5,229 nucleotides of DNA from an archaeon (GTDB lineage Archaea; EX4484-52; B79-G9): contig DAOVNB010000057.1 in NCBI GenBank assembly GCA_030630425.1, positions 1 to 5,229 of the forward strand, in the 5' to 3' direction. Below, piece after piece: positions 1 through 5,229 of this stretch. Within the stretch, counting starts at the first letter, position 1. The number at the start of each line of letters is the position of its first letter. Position numbers and translations under genes: made by a program. The notes beneath the pieces were generated by a model. That model had not been told where the DNA came from, did not search any database, and saw nothing but the letters and a program-made list of their open reading frames with translations.

Positions 1-1314
1 CCAATTATTTTGGCTGAAAGAATACTTGTTTATCATTTCTGTGCGCTCATTATAAGATTTACTGCGGAAGTTATCAAGAGAACTGCAATCATTCTTTTTG
101 CAGAAACTGCTCAATTCAAGGTTTGTCATAGCAATCGCATCATATGGGTCTTTAAATACTGCTGTTGCCATCTGCACAGTGGACGCGCCTGCATTTAATG
201 CAGTTAAAACATCATAGGCAGTTGAGATTCCGCCGCATGCTTTTATGGGGACATCGCCGTATTCTTTGCGCACCAGGTCTACAAGGCGAAGCATGTTCTC
301 TTTTAGAGGTTCCCCGCTTAAGCCCCCTTTGCCGACAGACAATTCCTTGCATTCCGTAGACTTGGTATTCCCAAGAACAACACCCATTCTGTACTTTTTG
401 ATTATCCCGACCAATTCAAGTATTTTTTTATCGTCAAAATCAGGAGACAGCTTTATGTAGACTGGAGGCGAATCATCCCCTGTGATTTCTCTTATCCTTA
501 AAAGCAATTCCTCGAAATTTTCATAGTTTCCACTAGGGGTTTTATCACATGCTGCTGTTCCTGTTCCTGTGTTAGGGCAGCTCACATTTATCTCGAAATC
601 GACATAATCCCGATACGGCGCATTTAGAATATCGACAGCGTTCTCATCATTGATGAAATAATTTTCATAATACAATGTCTTAAAGACTTCAAGATATTCG
701 CCTATGTTTTCGCCGCCAACACTTAATGTCATTCTTCTATCCTTGTTTTTCCAGAATTCTGACTCTATCAGCTTTTCTTTTATTTCCTCAGCTGACGGTC
801 CCGGCAAGCCCATGGCGTTTATAAATCCATTTTTAAGCACTTTCATTCTTGGTTTTTTATTTCCTTTTCTGTATGTAGGCATCGCAGTCTTTATTGTAGG
901 GTTGGCGCCCATGCGGGACCAAGCATCCAGTATCTTAAGATTGCTTTCAAATGACGCCAGAGAAACAGGAGTTTTGTATTTTATTGTTTGATTGTAGAAC
1001 TTGACATCAACGCCTATGTTGCCCTCAACCGCAAAATCCTTGAAATATTCAGGCAAGTTCTTTAAGTAGATATCCCCGATTCTTTTTGCAATTGTTTCAT
1101 AATTCAGGTACCTGTTCAACAGAGGTATTTTTTCAATTTTTTCAATTTGTGAAATAATAAATTCACGAGATTTGCGATATTCTTTAGAATTACAACTTAT
1201 TAGTCTTTCATACACTTGTTCAAGTGACTCGGGATTATTTTCTTGCTCTTCTTCAGTAACTTCGTTTCCAGATGTTTTACCCGCGCCATTATCTAAATCA
1301 TGAATTGTAACCAC
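1..1314 (-). CDS. pyrD: Dihydroorotate dehydrogenase (PyrD), 3' end beyond window
   Basis: This FMN enzyme oxidises dihydroorotate to orotate in pyrimidine synthesis. The frame is open for 438 codons from a GTG at 1314 to the left edge, so the C-terminus is missing. Visible motifs, numbered from that GTG, are Lys142 in TIKTA, INAMGLP (165-171), NVSCPN with Cys246 in the catalytic-base position (243-248), YIKLSPDF with Lys288, GNTKS (315-319), and the FMN-phosphate loops GGLSGEP (330-336) and ACGGIS (359-364). Cysteine as the base is the class 1 (soluble) hallmark; class 2 quinone enzymes use serine. The class 1-like barrel seems to begin near residue 102, leaving an extension of about 100 residues, acidic at first, that I do not recognise. 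The start is uncertain: TTG at 1317 directly precedes the GTG, a stop precedes that, and the first in-frame ATG is Met135, inside the barrel. The gene is divergent from pyrC. Identity is firm; subclass and electron acceptor are open. Confidence 0.92.
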   Translation of the reverse strand, partial: MVTIHDLDNGAGKTSGNEVTEEEQENNPESLEQVYERLISCNSKEYRKSREFIISQIEKIEKIPLLNRYLNYETIAKRIGDIYLKNLPEYFKDFAVEGNIGVDVKFYNQTIKYKTPVSLASFESNLKILDAWSRMGANPTIKTAMPTYRKGNKKPRMKVLKNGFINAMGLPGPSAEEIKEKLIESEFWKNKDRRMTLSVGGENIGEYLEVFKTLYYENYFINDENAVDILNAPYRDYVDFEINVSCPNTGTGTAACDKTPSGNYENFEELLLRIREITGDDSPPVYIKLSPDFDDKKILELVGIIKKYRMGVVLGNTKSTECKELSVGKGGLSGEPLKENMLRLVDLVRKEYGDVPIKACGGISTAYDVLTALNAGASTVQMATAVFKDPYDAIAMTNLELSSFCKKNDCSSLDNFRSKSYNERTEMINKYSFSQNNW

Positions 1315-1341
1315 CAATTAATCAAAAAGTTAAAAACAAGT

Positions 1342-1350
1342 GGTTAAATT
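1342..1350 (-). promoter_or_regulatory. Possible TATA box for pyrD
   Basis: On the minus strand this reads AATTTAACC, centred about 32 bases upstream of the GTG start at 1314. With the usual archaeal spacing of roughly 26 bases, transcription would begin about six bases before the start codon, giving a nearly leaderless message. The match is weak, and another T-rich TTTTTAAC lies closer to the gene at 1330-1337. Confidence 0.3.
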
Positions 1351-1352
1351 GT

Positions 1353-1363
1353 TTGGCAGCCAA
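1353..1363. repeat. Short inverted repeat TTGGC-A-GCCAA
   Basis: This is a perfect dyad with 5-base arms and a one-base centre. It lies in the divergent pyr spacer, just upstream of the candidate pyrD TATA box and one base from the second dyad at 1365-1381. It could be an operator half or could be chance; the arms are short. Confidence 0.4.
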
Positions 1364-1364
1364 C

Positions 1365-1381
1365 TGTTCAATTGTTGAACA
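1365..1381. repeat. Inverted repeat TGTTCAA-TTG-TTGAACA, candidate operator
   Basis: This perfect dyad has 7-base arms around a 3-base centre and sits about midway between the two divergent starts. The size and symmetry suit a dimeric helix-turn-helix regulator. With such a short loop and AT-rich arms it is unlikely to act as a terminator, and neither gene ends here. No regulator gene is present in the window, so the binding protein is unknown. Confidence 0.45.
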
Positions 1382-1438
1382 AACAAACAAGAATACATAA
1401 ACAGACAACCTCTTTTGCACGAGTTTTTCAAGAAACAA

Positions 1439-1452
1439 TTTTTAAAATTATA
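1439..1452 (+). promoter_or_regulatory. Probable TATA box for pyrC
   Basis: TTTTTAAAATTATA is an A/T-only run resembling an archaeal TATA element, with an A-rich GAAACAA just upstream where a BRE would lie. Its centre is about 30 bases before the ATG at 1475, which predicts a transcript starting at or within a few bases of the start codon. This fits the absence of a Shine-Dalgarno sequence before pyrC. Confidence 0.5.
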
Positions 1453-1474
1453 ACAACTATTTTGATTGATTGAT

Positions 1475-2530
1475 ATGGCTTTTAATTTTGATGATTTTCT
1501 AAAAAACTACAACATCCCTTATTTTATTGACCCGCATGTCCATATGCGCGATGAAGATTGGGCAAAAAAAGCAAAAATGATTGATGTCTATAATGCAGGA
1601 ACCGAAGTAGGAATCGGACTTTTCTTTGACATGCCTAATCTGCCCGATCCGGTTATCAACCGCAAAAGAGTGGAAGAGAGATTACAGCTTGCAGAGGATC
1701 AGGAAATCGCGGAATTTTATAGATTGTATGTGGGGCTTACAACGGATGAAAACCAGATAAAAGAGGCAGTATCACTTACAACCGATGATGAACTTGGCAG
1801 TAAAATTGTCGGATTAAAGCTTTTTGCAGGCGAATCAACAGGAGATCTTGCAGTAATTGATGAAAAAGAACAGTTGAAAATCTATCAAACACTTGCGCGT
1901 GAAAATTATCGCGGTGTTCTTGCAGTACACTGCGAAAAGCAGGATTTTATTGATAGTTCTAAATTTAATTTTGAAGAGCCAGAGACTTGGGCAGATGCTA
2001 GGCCATGGCAGGCAGAGTACGAATCTGTAAAAGACCAAATCAAATTTGCAAAAGAATCAGGCTTTAAAGGGACGCTACATATTCTTCATGTTTCTTACGC
2101 CGGAACAATTGATTTGATACGGGATGGAATTGATGATGGGCTGGATATTACTTTTGAACTTACGCCACATCATCTTCTTTACTCAACTGAAAAGATGCAG
2201 GATGAACTGTCGTGGGAAGATGCAATGCGCCTTAAATGCAATCCTTCCATTAAAGATGAAAAAAATCGAAAAGATTTATGGAATTTTTTAATCAACATAA
2301 AGAATGATGCGTTATATGACCGGGTTTGCATTGGTACAGATTATGCTCCACACGGAGAGGATAAATTGCCCCTTCGAGAAGAAGATAAACCAATGCACCC
2401 ATATCCGTCAGGCGTTGCCGATTATTCATTGTATGGAAAACTTATAGAGACCGCTGTTAAAGACGGGCTTGAAGAAAGTGTATTTGCTGATTTGATGTAC
2501 CACAACATCAAAGGAATCTATGGGCTATAA
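1475..2530 (+). CDS. pyrC: Dihydroorotase (PyrC)
   Basis: This metal-dependent amidohydrolase interconverts N-carbamoyl-aspartate and dihydroorotate, step three of pyrimidine synthesis. The 351-residue protein shows the expected site in order: DPHVHMR with His21, His23 and Arg25; GLKLF with Lys115 in the place of a carbamylated bridging lysine; VHCE with His152; LHILHVS with His205; TPHHL (230-234); CNPSIK with Asn256 for substrate contact; and IGTDYAPH with metal ligand Asp289 and His293. I start at the ATG at 1475; a TTG nine bases upstream is in frame but less likely. No Shine-Dalgarno is visible, and a TATA-like box suggests a nearly leaderless transcript. The protein ends just after NIKGIYGL, the place where longer class I proteins continue, so its length is nearer the roughly 350-residue class II enzymes. 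A related cyclic amidohydrolase (allantoinase or hydantoinase type) is the alternative, but the divergent pyrD partner favours dihydroorotase. Confidence 0.88.
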   Translation: MAFNFDDFLKNYNIPYFIDPHVHMRDEDWAKKAKMIDVYNAGTEVGIGLFFDMPNLPDPVINRKRVEERLQLAEDQEIAEFYRLYVGLTTDENQIKEAVSLTTDDELGSKIVGLKLFAGESTGDLAVIDEKEQLKIYQTLARENYRGVLAVHCEKQDFIDSSKFNFEEPETWADARPWQAEYESVKDQIKFAKESGFKGTLHILHVSYAGTIDLIRDGIDDGLDITFELTPHHLLYSTEKMQDELSWEDAMRLKCNPSIKDEKNRKDLWNFLINIKNDALYDRVCIGTDYAPHGEDKLPLREEDKPMHPYPSGVADYSLYGKLIETAVKDGLEESVFADLMYHNIKGIYGL

Positions 2531-2538
2531 CACTCCAT

Positions 2539-2548
2539 CATATAAACT
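2539..2548 (+). promoter_or_regulatory. Probable TATA box for the mre11 operon
   Basis: CATATAAACT lies in the 48-base gap between the pyrC stop and the mre11 ATG, centred about 35 bases upstream of the ATG. Standard archaeal spacing would place the transcription start near 2571 and leave a leader of about eight bases. It suggests that the repair block has its own promoter rather than relying only on read-through from pyrC. Confidence 0.5.
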
Positions 2549-2568
2549 TTTAGACCTAAAATTCTATA

Positions 2569-2573
2569 GTGAT
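2569..2573 (+). promoter_or_regulatory. Weak Shine-Dalgarno-like GTGAT before mre11
   Basis: GTGAT matches the 3' part of the archaeal GGAGGTGAT consensus and ends five bases before the ATG at 2579. It favours that ATG over the TTG at 2576. If transcription begins near 2571 the site would be partly outside the message, so its use is doubtful. Confidence 0.25.
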
Positions 2574-2578
2574 TTTTG

Positions 2579-3826
2579 ATGTCATTTAGATTCGCGCATA
2601 TAGCAGATGTGCACCTTGATTGTTTTCGCGAGCCGGAGCTTAAAAGCTTAAGCACTAGTGCATTTATTTCTGCAATTGGTTTATGCATTGAGAAAAAAGT
2701 TGATTTTGTTTTAATTGCCGGAGATTTGTTTAACACCAGCATGCCTGATGTCTCAATATTACAGGAAGCGGTAAAGCAGCTTAAGAGGCTTAAAAACGCC
2801 AACATTCCTGTATATCTCATTGCAGGCTCGCACGACATGTCGCACTCCAATAAGACTTTTTTGGATGTCCTTGAAGAAGCGGATTTGTTTGTGAATGTAG
2901 CCAAAGGCGAAGCCGTTGGTGAGAAATTACAGTTGAAATTCACAATTGATTCAAAAACAGGAGCCAAAATAACAGGAATTTTAGGTAAAAAAGGCTCATT
3001 AGATATTGAATATTACCGCGCGCTTGACCGGGCGTCACTTGAGGATGAATCAGGTTATAAGATATTCATGTTCCACACGGGGATAGAAGAATACAAGCCC
3101 GAATTCTTAAAGCATGTAAGTTTTCTTCCAATATCATTGCTTCCAAAAAACATGAACTACTATGCCGGCGGGCACATACACACTGTGTTTGTGCGCGATG
3201 AGCCGGGCTTTGGAAAAATTGTATTTCCCGGACCAACATACCCCTGTAATTTTAAGGAACTTGAATCTTTAAATTCCGGAAGCTTTTTCATAGTGGAAGT
3301 TGATGATTTTTGTAACACAAGAACAGAGAGGCAGGACATAACGCCTGCGGCTGTTGTCTCTAAAAAATTCAATGCAGGCGGAAAAACAGCGCAGGCAATG
3401 GAAGATGAGATTAAAAACTGGACAAAACAGACAGAGGTTTCTGCTTGTGTTGTCCTTCTTCGGGTGGCAGGAACGCTTTTAGAAGGAAAGCCAACGGATG
3501 TATCTTTTTTTGATGCTTATGAAACATTGAAGCAAAAAGGCGCCATCATTGTCAAGCGCAATACCACGAAACTTTTGAGCCGGGATTTTGAGGAAATAAA
3601 AGTTGATGTTTCAGGAGACTTAAAAGCTGTTGAGGCGCGCATAATAAAAGAGCACATTGGAAAAGCGCCGGAAATCATAAAAGACGAAGAGGGGCTTGTC
3701 TTATCCCTTCTTGAAACACTTGATACAGAAAAAGACGAGGGCGAGACAAACGCGACATTTGAGGCGCGCGCAAAAAAAGCCGCAGTTGATGCATTTGATT
3801 TAAAGGGGATAATTGATGAAAACTGA
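2579..3826 (+). CDS. mre11: DNA double-strand-break repair nuclease Mre11
   Basis: Mre11 is the Mn-dependent nuclease of the Mre11-Rad50 complex, which processes DNA ends and blocked breaks. The 415-residue protein is close to the Pyrococcus length. Its phosphodiesterase motifs are ADVHL (Asp10, His12), AGDLFN (Asp49, Asn52), AGSHD (Ser84, His85), FHTGIEEYKP (His165) and AGGHIH (His198, His200), followed by a capping-domain region from about residue 225 (FPGPTYP) and a charged C-terminal part where Rad50 binding is expected. Most metal ligands are intact, but the usual GNHD is GSHD and the His after GDLF is Asn, an unusual pair of changes at active-site positions. I start at the ATG at 2579; a TTG lies one codon earlier. 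The gene's last 11 bases overlap the transporter gene, and rad50 follows it, supporting the assignment. The bacterial name for the family is SbcD. Confidence 0.93.
   Translation: MSFRFAHIADVHLDCFREPELKSLSTSAFISAIGLCIEKKVDFVLIAGDLFNTSMPDVSILQEAVKQLKRLKNANIPVYLIAGSHDMSHSNKTFLDVLEEADLFVNVAKGEAVGEKLQLKFTIDSKTGAKITGILGKKGSLDIEYYRALDRASLEDESGYKIFMFHTGIEEYKPEFLKHVSFLPISLLPKNMNYYAGGHIHTVFVRDEPGFGKIVFPGPTYPCNFKELESLNSGSFFIVEVDDFCNTRTERQDITPAAVVSKKFNAGGKTAQAMEDEIKNWTKQTEVSACVVLLRVAGTLLEGKPTDVSFFDAYETLKQKGAIIVKRNTTKLLSRDFEEIKVDVSGDLKAVEARIIKEHIGKAPEIIKDEEGLVLSLLETLDTEKDEGETNATFEARAKKAAVDAFDLKGIIDEN
3805..3808 (+). promoter_or_regulatory. Shine-Dalgarno-like GGGG for the transporter gene
   Basis: The purine run AAAGGGGAT (3802-3810), inside the end of mre11, lies a few bases before the ATG at 3816. 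It supports that ATG over the TTG at 3813 and indicates internal initiation on an mre11 message. Confidence 0.45.
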
Positions 3827-4997
3827 AAAACAGCGGCTTGAGGGAAATATCTGGAAATTCTATATTTATTCAGCTGTGGGCAGTTTAATCTTTTTGTTTG
3901 TACCTATTTTTGTGATTTTTCTTCAGGCAAAGGGCCTTACAATCACACAGGTAATGAGCTTGCAGGCATTGTTTGCTTTGATGGTTGTCATTTTAGAAGT
4001 GCCTTCAGGCGCTGTTGCGGATATCATCGGGAGAAAAAAAACAATATCCTTAGGAACTATTTTTGTTGGTTTAGGTATAGTATATTACGCTTTTGCAGAA
4101 AGCTTTTCAGGATTTGTTTTTGCAGAGATGCTTTTTGCAATCGGTGCCGCCCTTGCGTCCGGGGCAGACACTGCAATAATATACGACACGCTAAAAAAAC
4201 TCAAAAAAGAGAAACTTTTCAAGAAAATTGTTGGGCGCACAACAGCAATTGGCTTTGTTGCACTGGCAATAGCATCGATTATAGGGAGCCGGCTTTATAC
4301 AATAGACATCCATCTTCCGATGCTTGCAGCAATAGTTCCTGCAATCATTGCTGCTGTTATCGCATATTCAATGCACGAGCCGAATCATTACACCAGCAAA
4401 ATAACTCTCGAAAATACATTAAACACCATGAAAAACTCTCTTAAGTTTGTTGCAACACACAAGCAGGTAAAATGGCTTGTGCTTTACGCATCAGCATTCC
4501 TCGCGTTTGACCGGGCAATGTTCTGGCTGTTCCAGCCGTTTTTTGTTTCCGTTGGTCTTGGAGTTACATCTATTGGCTGGGTATTTGCTGTCATGAGCCT
4601 TATTGTTGCCGTAGGGTCACTTGGCGCCCACAAGATTGAGAAAGCCATAGGTGAAAAAGCATCGCTGATTCTTATGCCTACACTAACTGTACTTGCGTTT
4701 TTATTCCTTTCATCTGGAAATTTATACTGGGGTGTAATTGCAGTTATTCTGGGACAATTTGCCTGGGGCTATAGCACTCCTGTTATAGGTGAGTATGTAA
4801 ACCGGCATGTGTCCTCAAAAAACAGGGCAACAGTGCTTTCAGTACAGTCGCTTGCAATGAACATCGCAGCTTTTGTAACTCTTCCGTTTGTCGGTTATCT
4901 TGTTGATGTGTATTCATTGTCACAGGCGTTTATGCTTAGTGCGTTTTTGCTCTTTTCAATTAATATCATACTTTACATTATGAGGAAGCTGTCATGA
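3816..4997 (+). CDS. Major facilitator superfamily transporter, substrate unknown
   Basis: This 393-residue integral membrane protein has about twelve hydrophobic segments arranged as two groups of six, separated by a polar central loop near residues 190-222. The MFS motif A lies between helices 2 and 3 as [11 protein letters not shown] (65-75). Helix 4 is followed by [12 protein letters not shown] (115-126), and a conserved-looking NRATVLS (336-342) precedes helix 11. These features resemble the drug-efflux-like MFS permeases, but the substrate cannot be read from the sequence. I start at the ATG at 3816, which has a GGGG run upstream. The gene overlaps mre11 by 11 bases and its TGA overlaps the rad50 ATG, so it is embedded in the repair operon and probably translationally coupled on both sides. 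No break or frameshift is seen. A repair role is not established; it may simply share transcription. Confidence 0.93.
   Translation: MKTEKQRLEGNIWKFYIYSAVGSLIFLFVPIFVIFLQAKGLTITQVMSLQALFALMVVILEVPSGAVADIIGRKKTISLGTIFVGLGIVYYAFAESFSGFVFAEMLFAIGAALASGADTAIIYDTLKKLKKEKLFKKIVGRTTAIGFVALAIASIIGSRLYTIDIHLPMLAAIVPAIIAAVIAYSMHEPNHYTSKITLENTLNTMKNSLKFVATHKQVKWLVLYASAFLAFDRAMFWLFQPFFVSVGLGVTSIGWVFAVMSLIVAVGSLGAHKIEKAIGEKASLILMPTLTVLAFLFLSSGNLYWGVIAVILGQFAWGYSTPVIGEYVNRHVSSKNRATVLSVQSLAMNIAAFVTLPFVGYLVDVYSLSQAFMLSAFLLFSINIILYIMRKLS
4982..4986 (+). promoter_or_regulatory. Shine-Dalgarno GAGGA for rad50
   Basis: GAGGA ends seven bases before the rad50 ATG at 4994 and lies within the last codons of the transporter gene. 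It fixes the rad50 start at the ATGA overlap. Confidence 0.6.
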
Positions 4998-5229
4998 AGA
5001 TCAATTCCGTTGCCTTAAAAAACATCCGAAGCTACACAGATGCGAAAATAGATTTTGGTAATGGCGTGACCCTTCTTTCAGGAGACATCGGCTGCGGGAA
5101 ATCAAGCATTCTTTATGCAATTGATTTTGCTTTATTCGGCCTTCGTCCGGGCTCAAAATCAGATGATTTGCCTGGAGCCGCCCTTCTTCGGCACGGCGTA
5201 AATGAAGGCCATGTTGTTCTTGAATTTTC
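4994..5229 (+). CDS. rad50: DNA repair ATPase Rad50, N-terminal part only
   Basis: Rad50 is the SMC-like ATPase partner of Mre11 that tethers and clamps DNA ends. Only the first 78 codons are present; the coiled coils, zinc hook, signature motif and Walker B lie beyond the right edge. What is visible is the family start, with an LKNIRSY segment (8-14) matching the FRSH-type element, a hydrophobic strand ending in TLLSG, and a Walker A loop GDIGCGKSS (30-38), followed by a helix with AIDFALFGL (42-50). The loop keeps the essential GKSS but has Ile and Cys where GxNGSGKSS is usual. The ATG overlaps the transporter stop as ATGA and has a GAGGA ribosome-binding site. SbcC and other SMC-like ATPases share this fold, but mre11 upstream makes Rad50 the best call. 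Confidence 0.92.
   Translation, partial: MKINSVALKNIRSYTDAKIDFGNGVTLLSGDIGCGKSSILYAIDFALFGLRPGSKSDDLPGAALLRHGVNEGHVVLEF

Larger units (their letters stand above)
1315..1474. promoter_or_regulatory. Divergent pyrD-pyrC control region
   Basis: This 160-base spacer lies between two divergent pyrimidine-synthesis genes and has no coding potential that I can support. It is AT-rich and holds two inverted repeats (1353-1363 and 1365-1381) plus a TATA-like box on each side. Shared regulation of the two genes is inferred from the layout, not shown. Confidence 0.6.

Noticed and set aside
704..991. Plus-strand open frame opposite pyrD, with hydrophobic stretches
   Set aside because: It lies antisense to the conserved FMN-site and barrel coding of pyrD, matches no family I know and has no ribosome-binding site or promoter. 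The same holds for the other plus-strand frames in 10-460.
1128..1146. Tandem 9-base repeat TTTTTCAAT x2
   Set aside because: It encodes a repeated Ile-Glu-Lys in the pyrD N-terminal extension. Two copies of an A/T-rich unit are most simply codon-level repetition, not a regulatory or mobile repeat.
1203..1289. Minus-strand 28-codon frame starting ATG at 1289, with GGTGG upstream
   Set aside because: It is out of frame with pyrD and ends within the extension. The GGTGG includes the pyrD GTG start and is too far away (over 20 bases) to serve this ATG. There is no evidence of a real peptide or a frameshift.
1466..1478. GATT triplication just before the pyrC ATG, with TTG as a possible earlier start
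   Set aside because: It is a short low-complexity run. The TTG would add only three residues, and the ATG at 1475 fits the TATA spacing, so there is no reason to prefer the earlier start.
2531..2578. Possible terminator for pyrC in the 48-base gap
   Set aside because: Only short T runs are present (2548-2551 and 2573-2577), with no stem-loop that I can find. The evidence does not separate termination from read-through into mre11.
2518..2967. 149-codon minus-strand open frame opposite mre11
   Set aside because: It covers the Mre11 metal-binding motifs on the other strand and has no recognisable protein features. It is a shadow of mre11, as are the frames at 3160-3372 and, for pyrC, 1835-2038.

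Overview
The window looks like a stretch of archaeal chromosome, moderately AT-rich, with short spacers and overlapping genes. Three things point to an archaeon: a Mre11/Rad50 pair of archaeal type, TATA-like boxes placed about 30 to 40 bases upstream of start codons, and Shine-Dalgarno sequences that are clear only at genes inside the operon. The overall style resembles DPANN or Woesearchaeota-like genomes, but that placement is an inference held with low confidence.

Layout. Positions 1-1314 (minus strand) hold most of a dihydroorotate dehydrogenase gene (pyrD) that runs off the left edge. A 160-base divergent spacer (1315-1474) separates it from a plus-strand dihydroorotase gene (pyrC, 1475-2530). 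These enzymes catalyse the fourth and third steps of de novo pyrimidine synthesis, so the spacer is a likely shared control region. It contains two adjacent short inverted repeats and a TATA-like box for each gene. After 48 bases with another TATA-like box comes a tight plus-strand block: mre11 (2579-3826), a 12-helix major facilitator superfamily (MFS) transporter (3816-4997) and the first 78 codons of rad50 (4994 to the right edge). The three genes overlap by 11 and 4 bases and are probably co-transcribed and translationally coupled.

How the genes work together. PyrC would make dihydroorotate and PyrD would oxidise it to orotate. Mre11 and Rad50 form the double-strand-break processing complex. 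The transporter between them has no obvious role in repair and is the most striking point of gene order.

The points most worth a second look are that transporter, changes at two active-site positions of Mre11 (Asn and Ser where the Pyrococcus enzyme has His52 and Asn84), a PyrD that joins a class 1-type catalytic cysteine to an N-terminal extension of about 100 residues, and the paired dyads in the pyr spacer. I saw no RNA gene, CRISPR array, insertion sequence or other mobile element. Nothing here amounts to a clearly new biological system.
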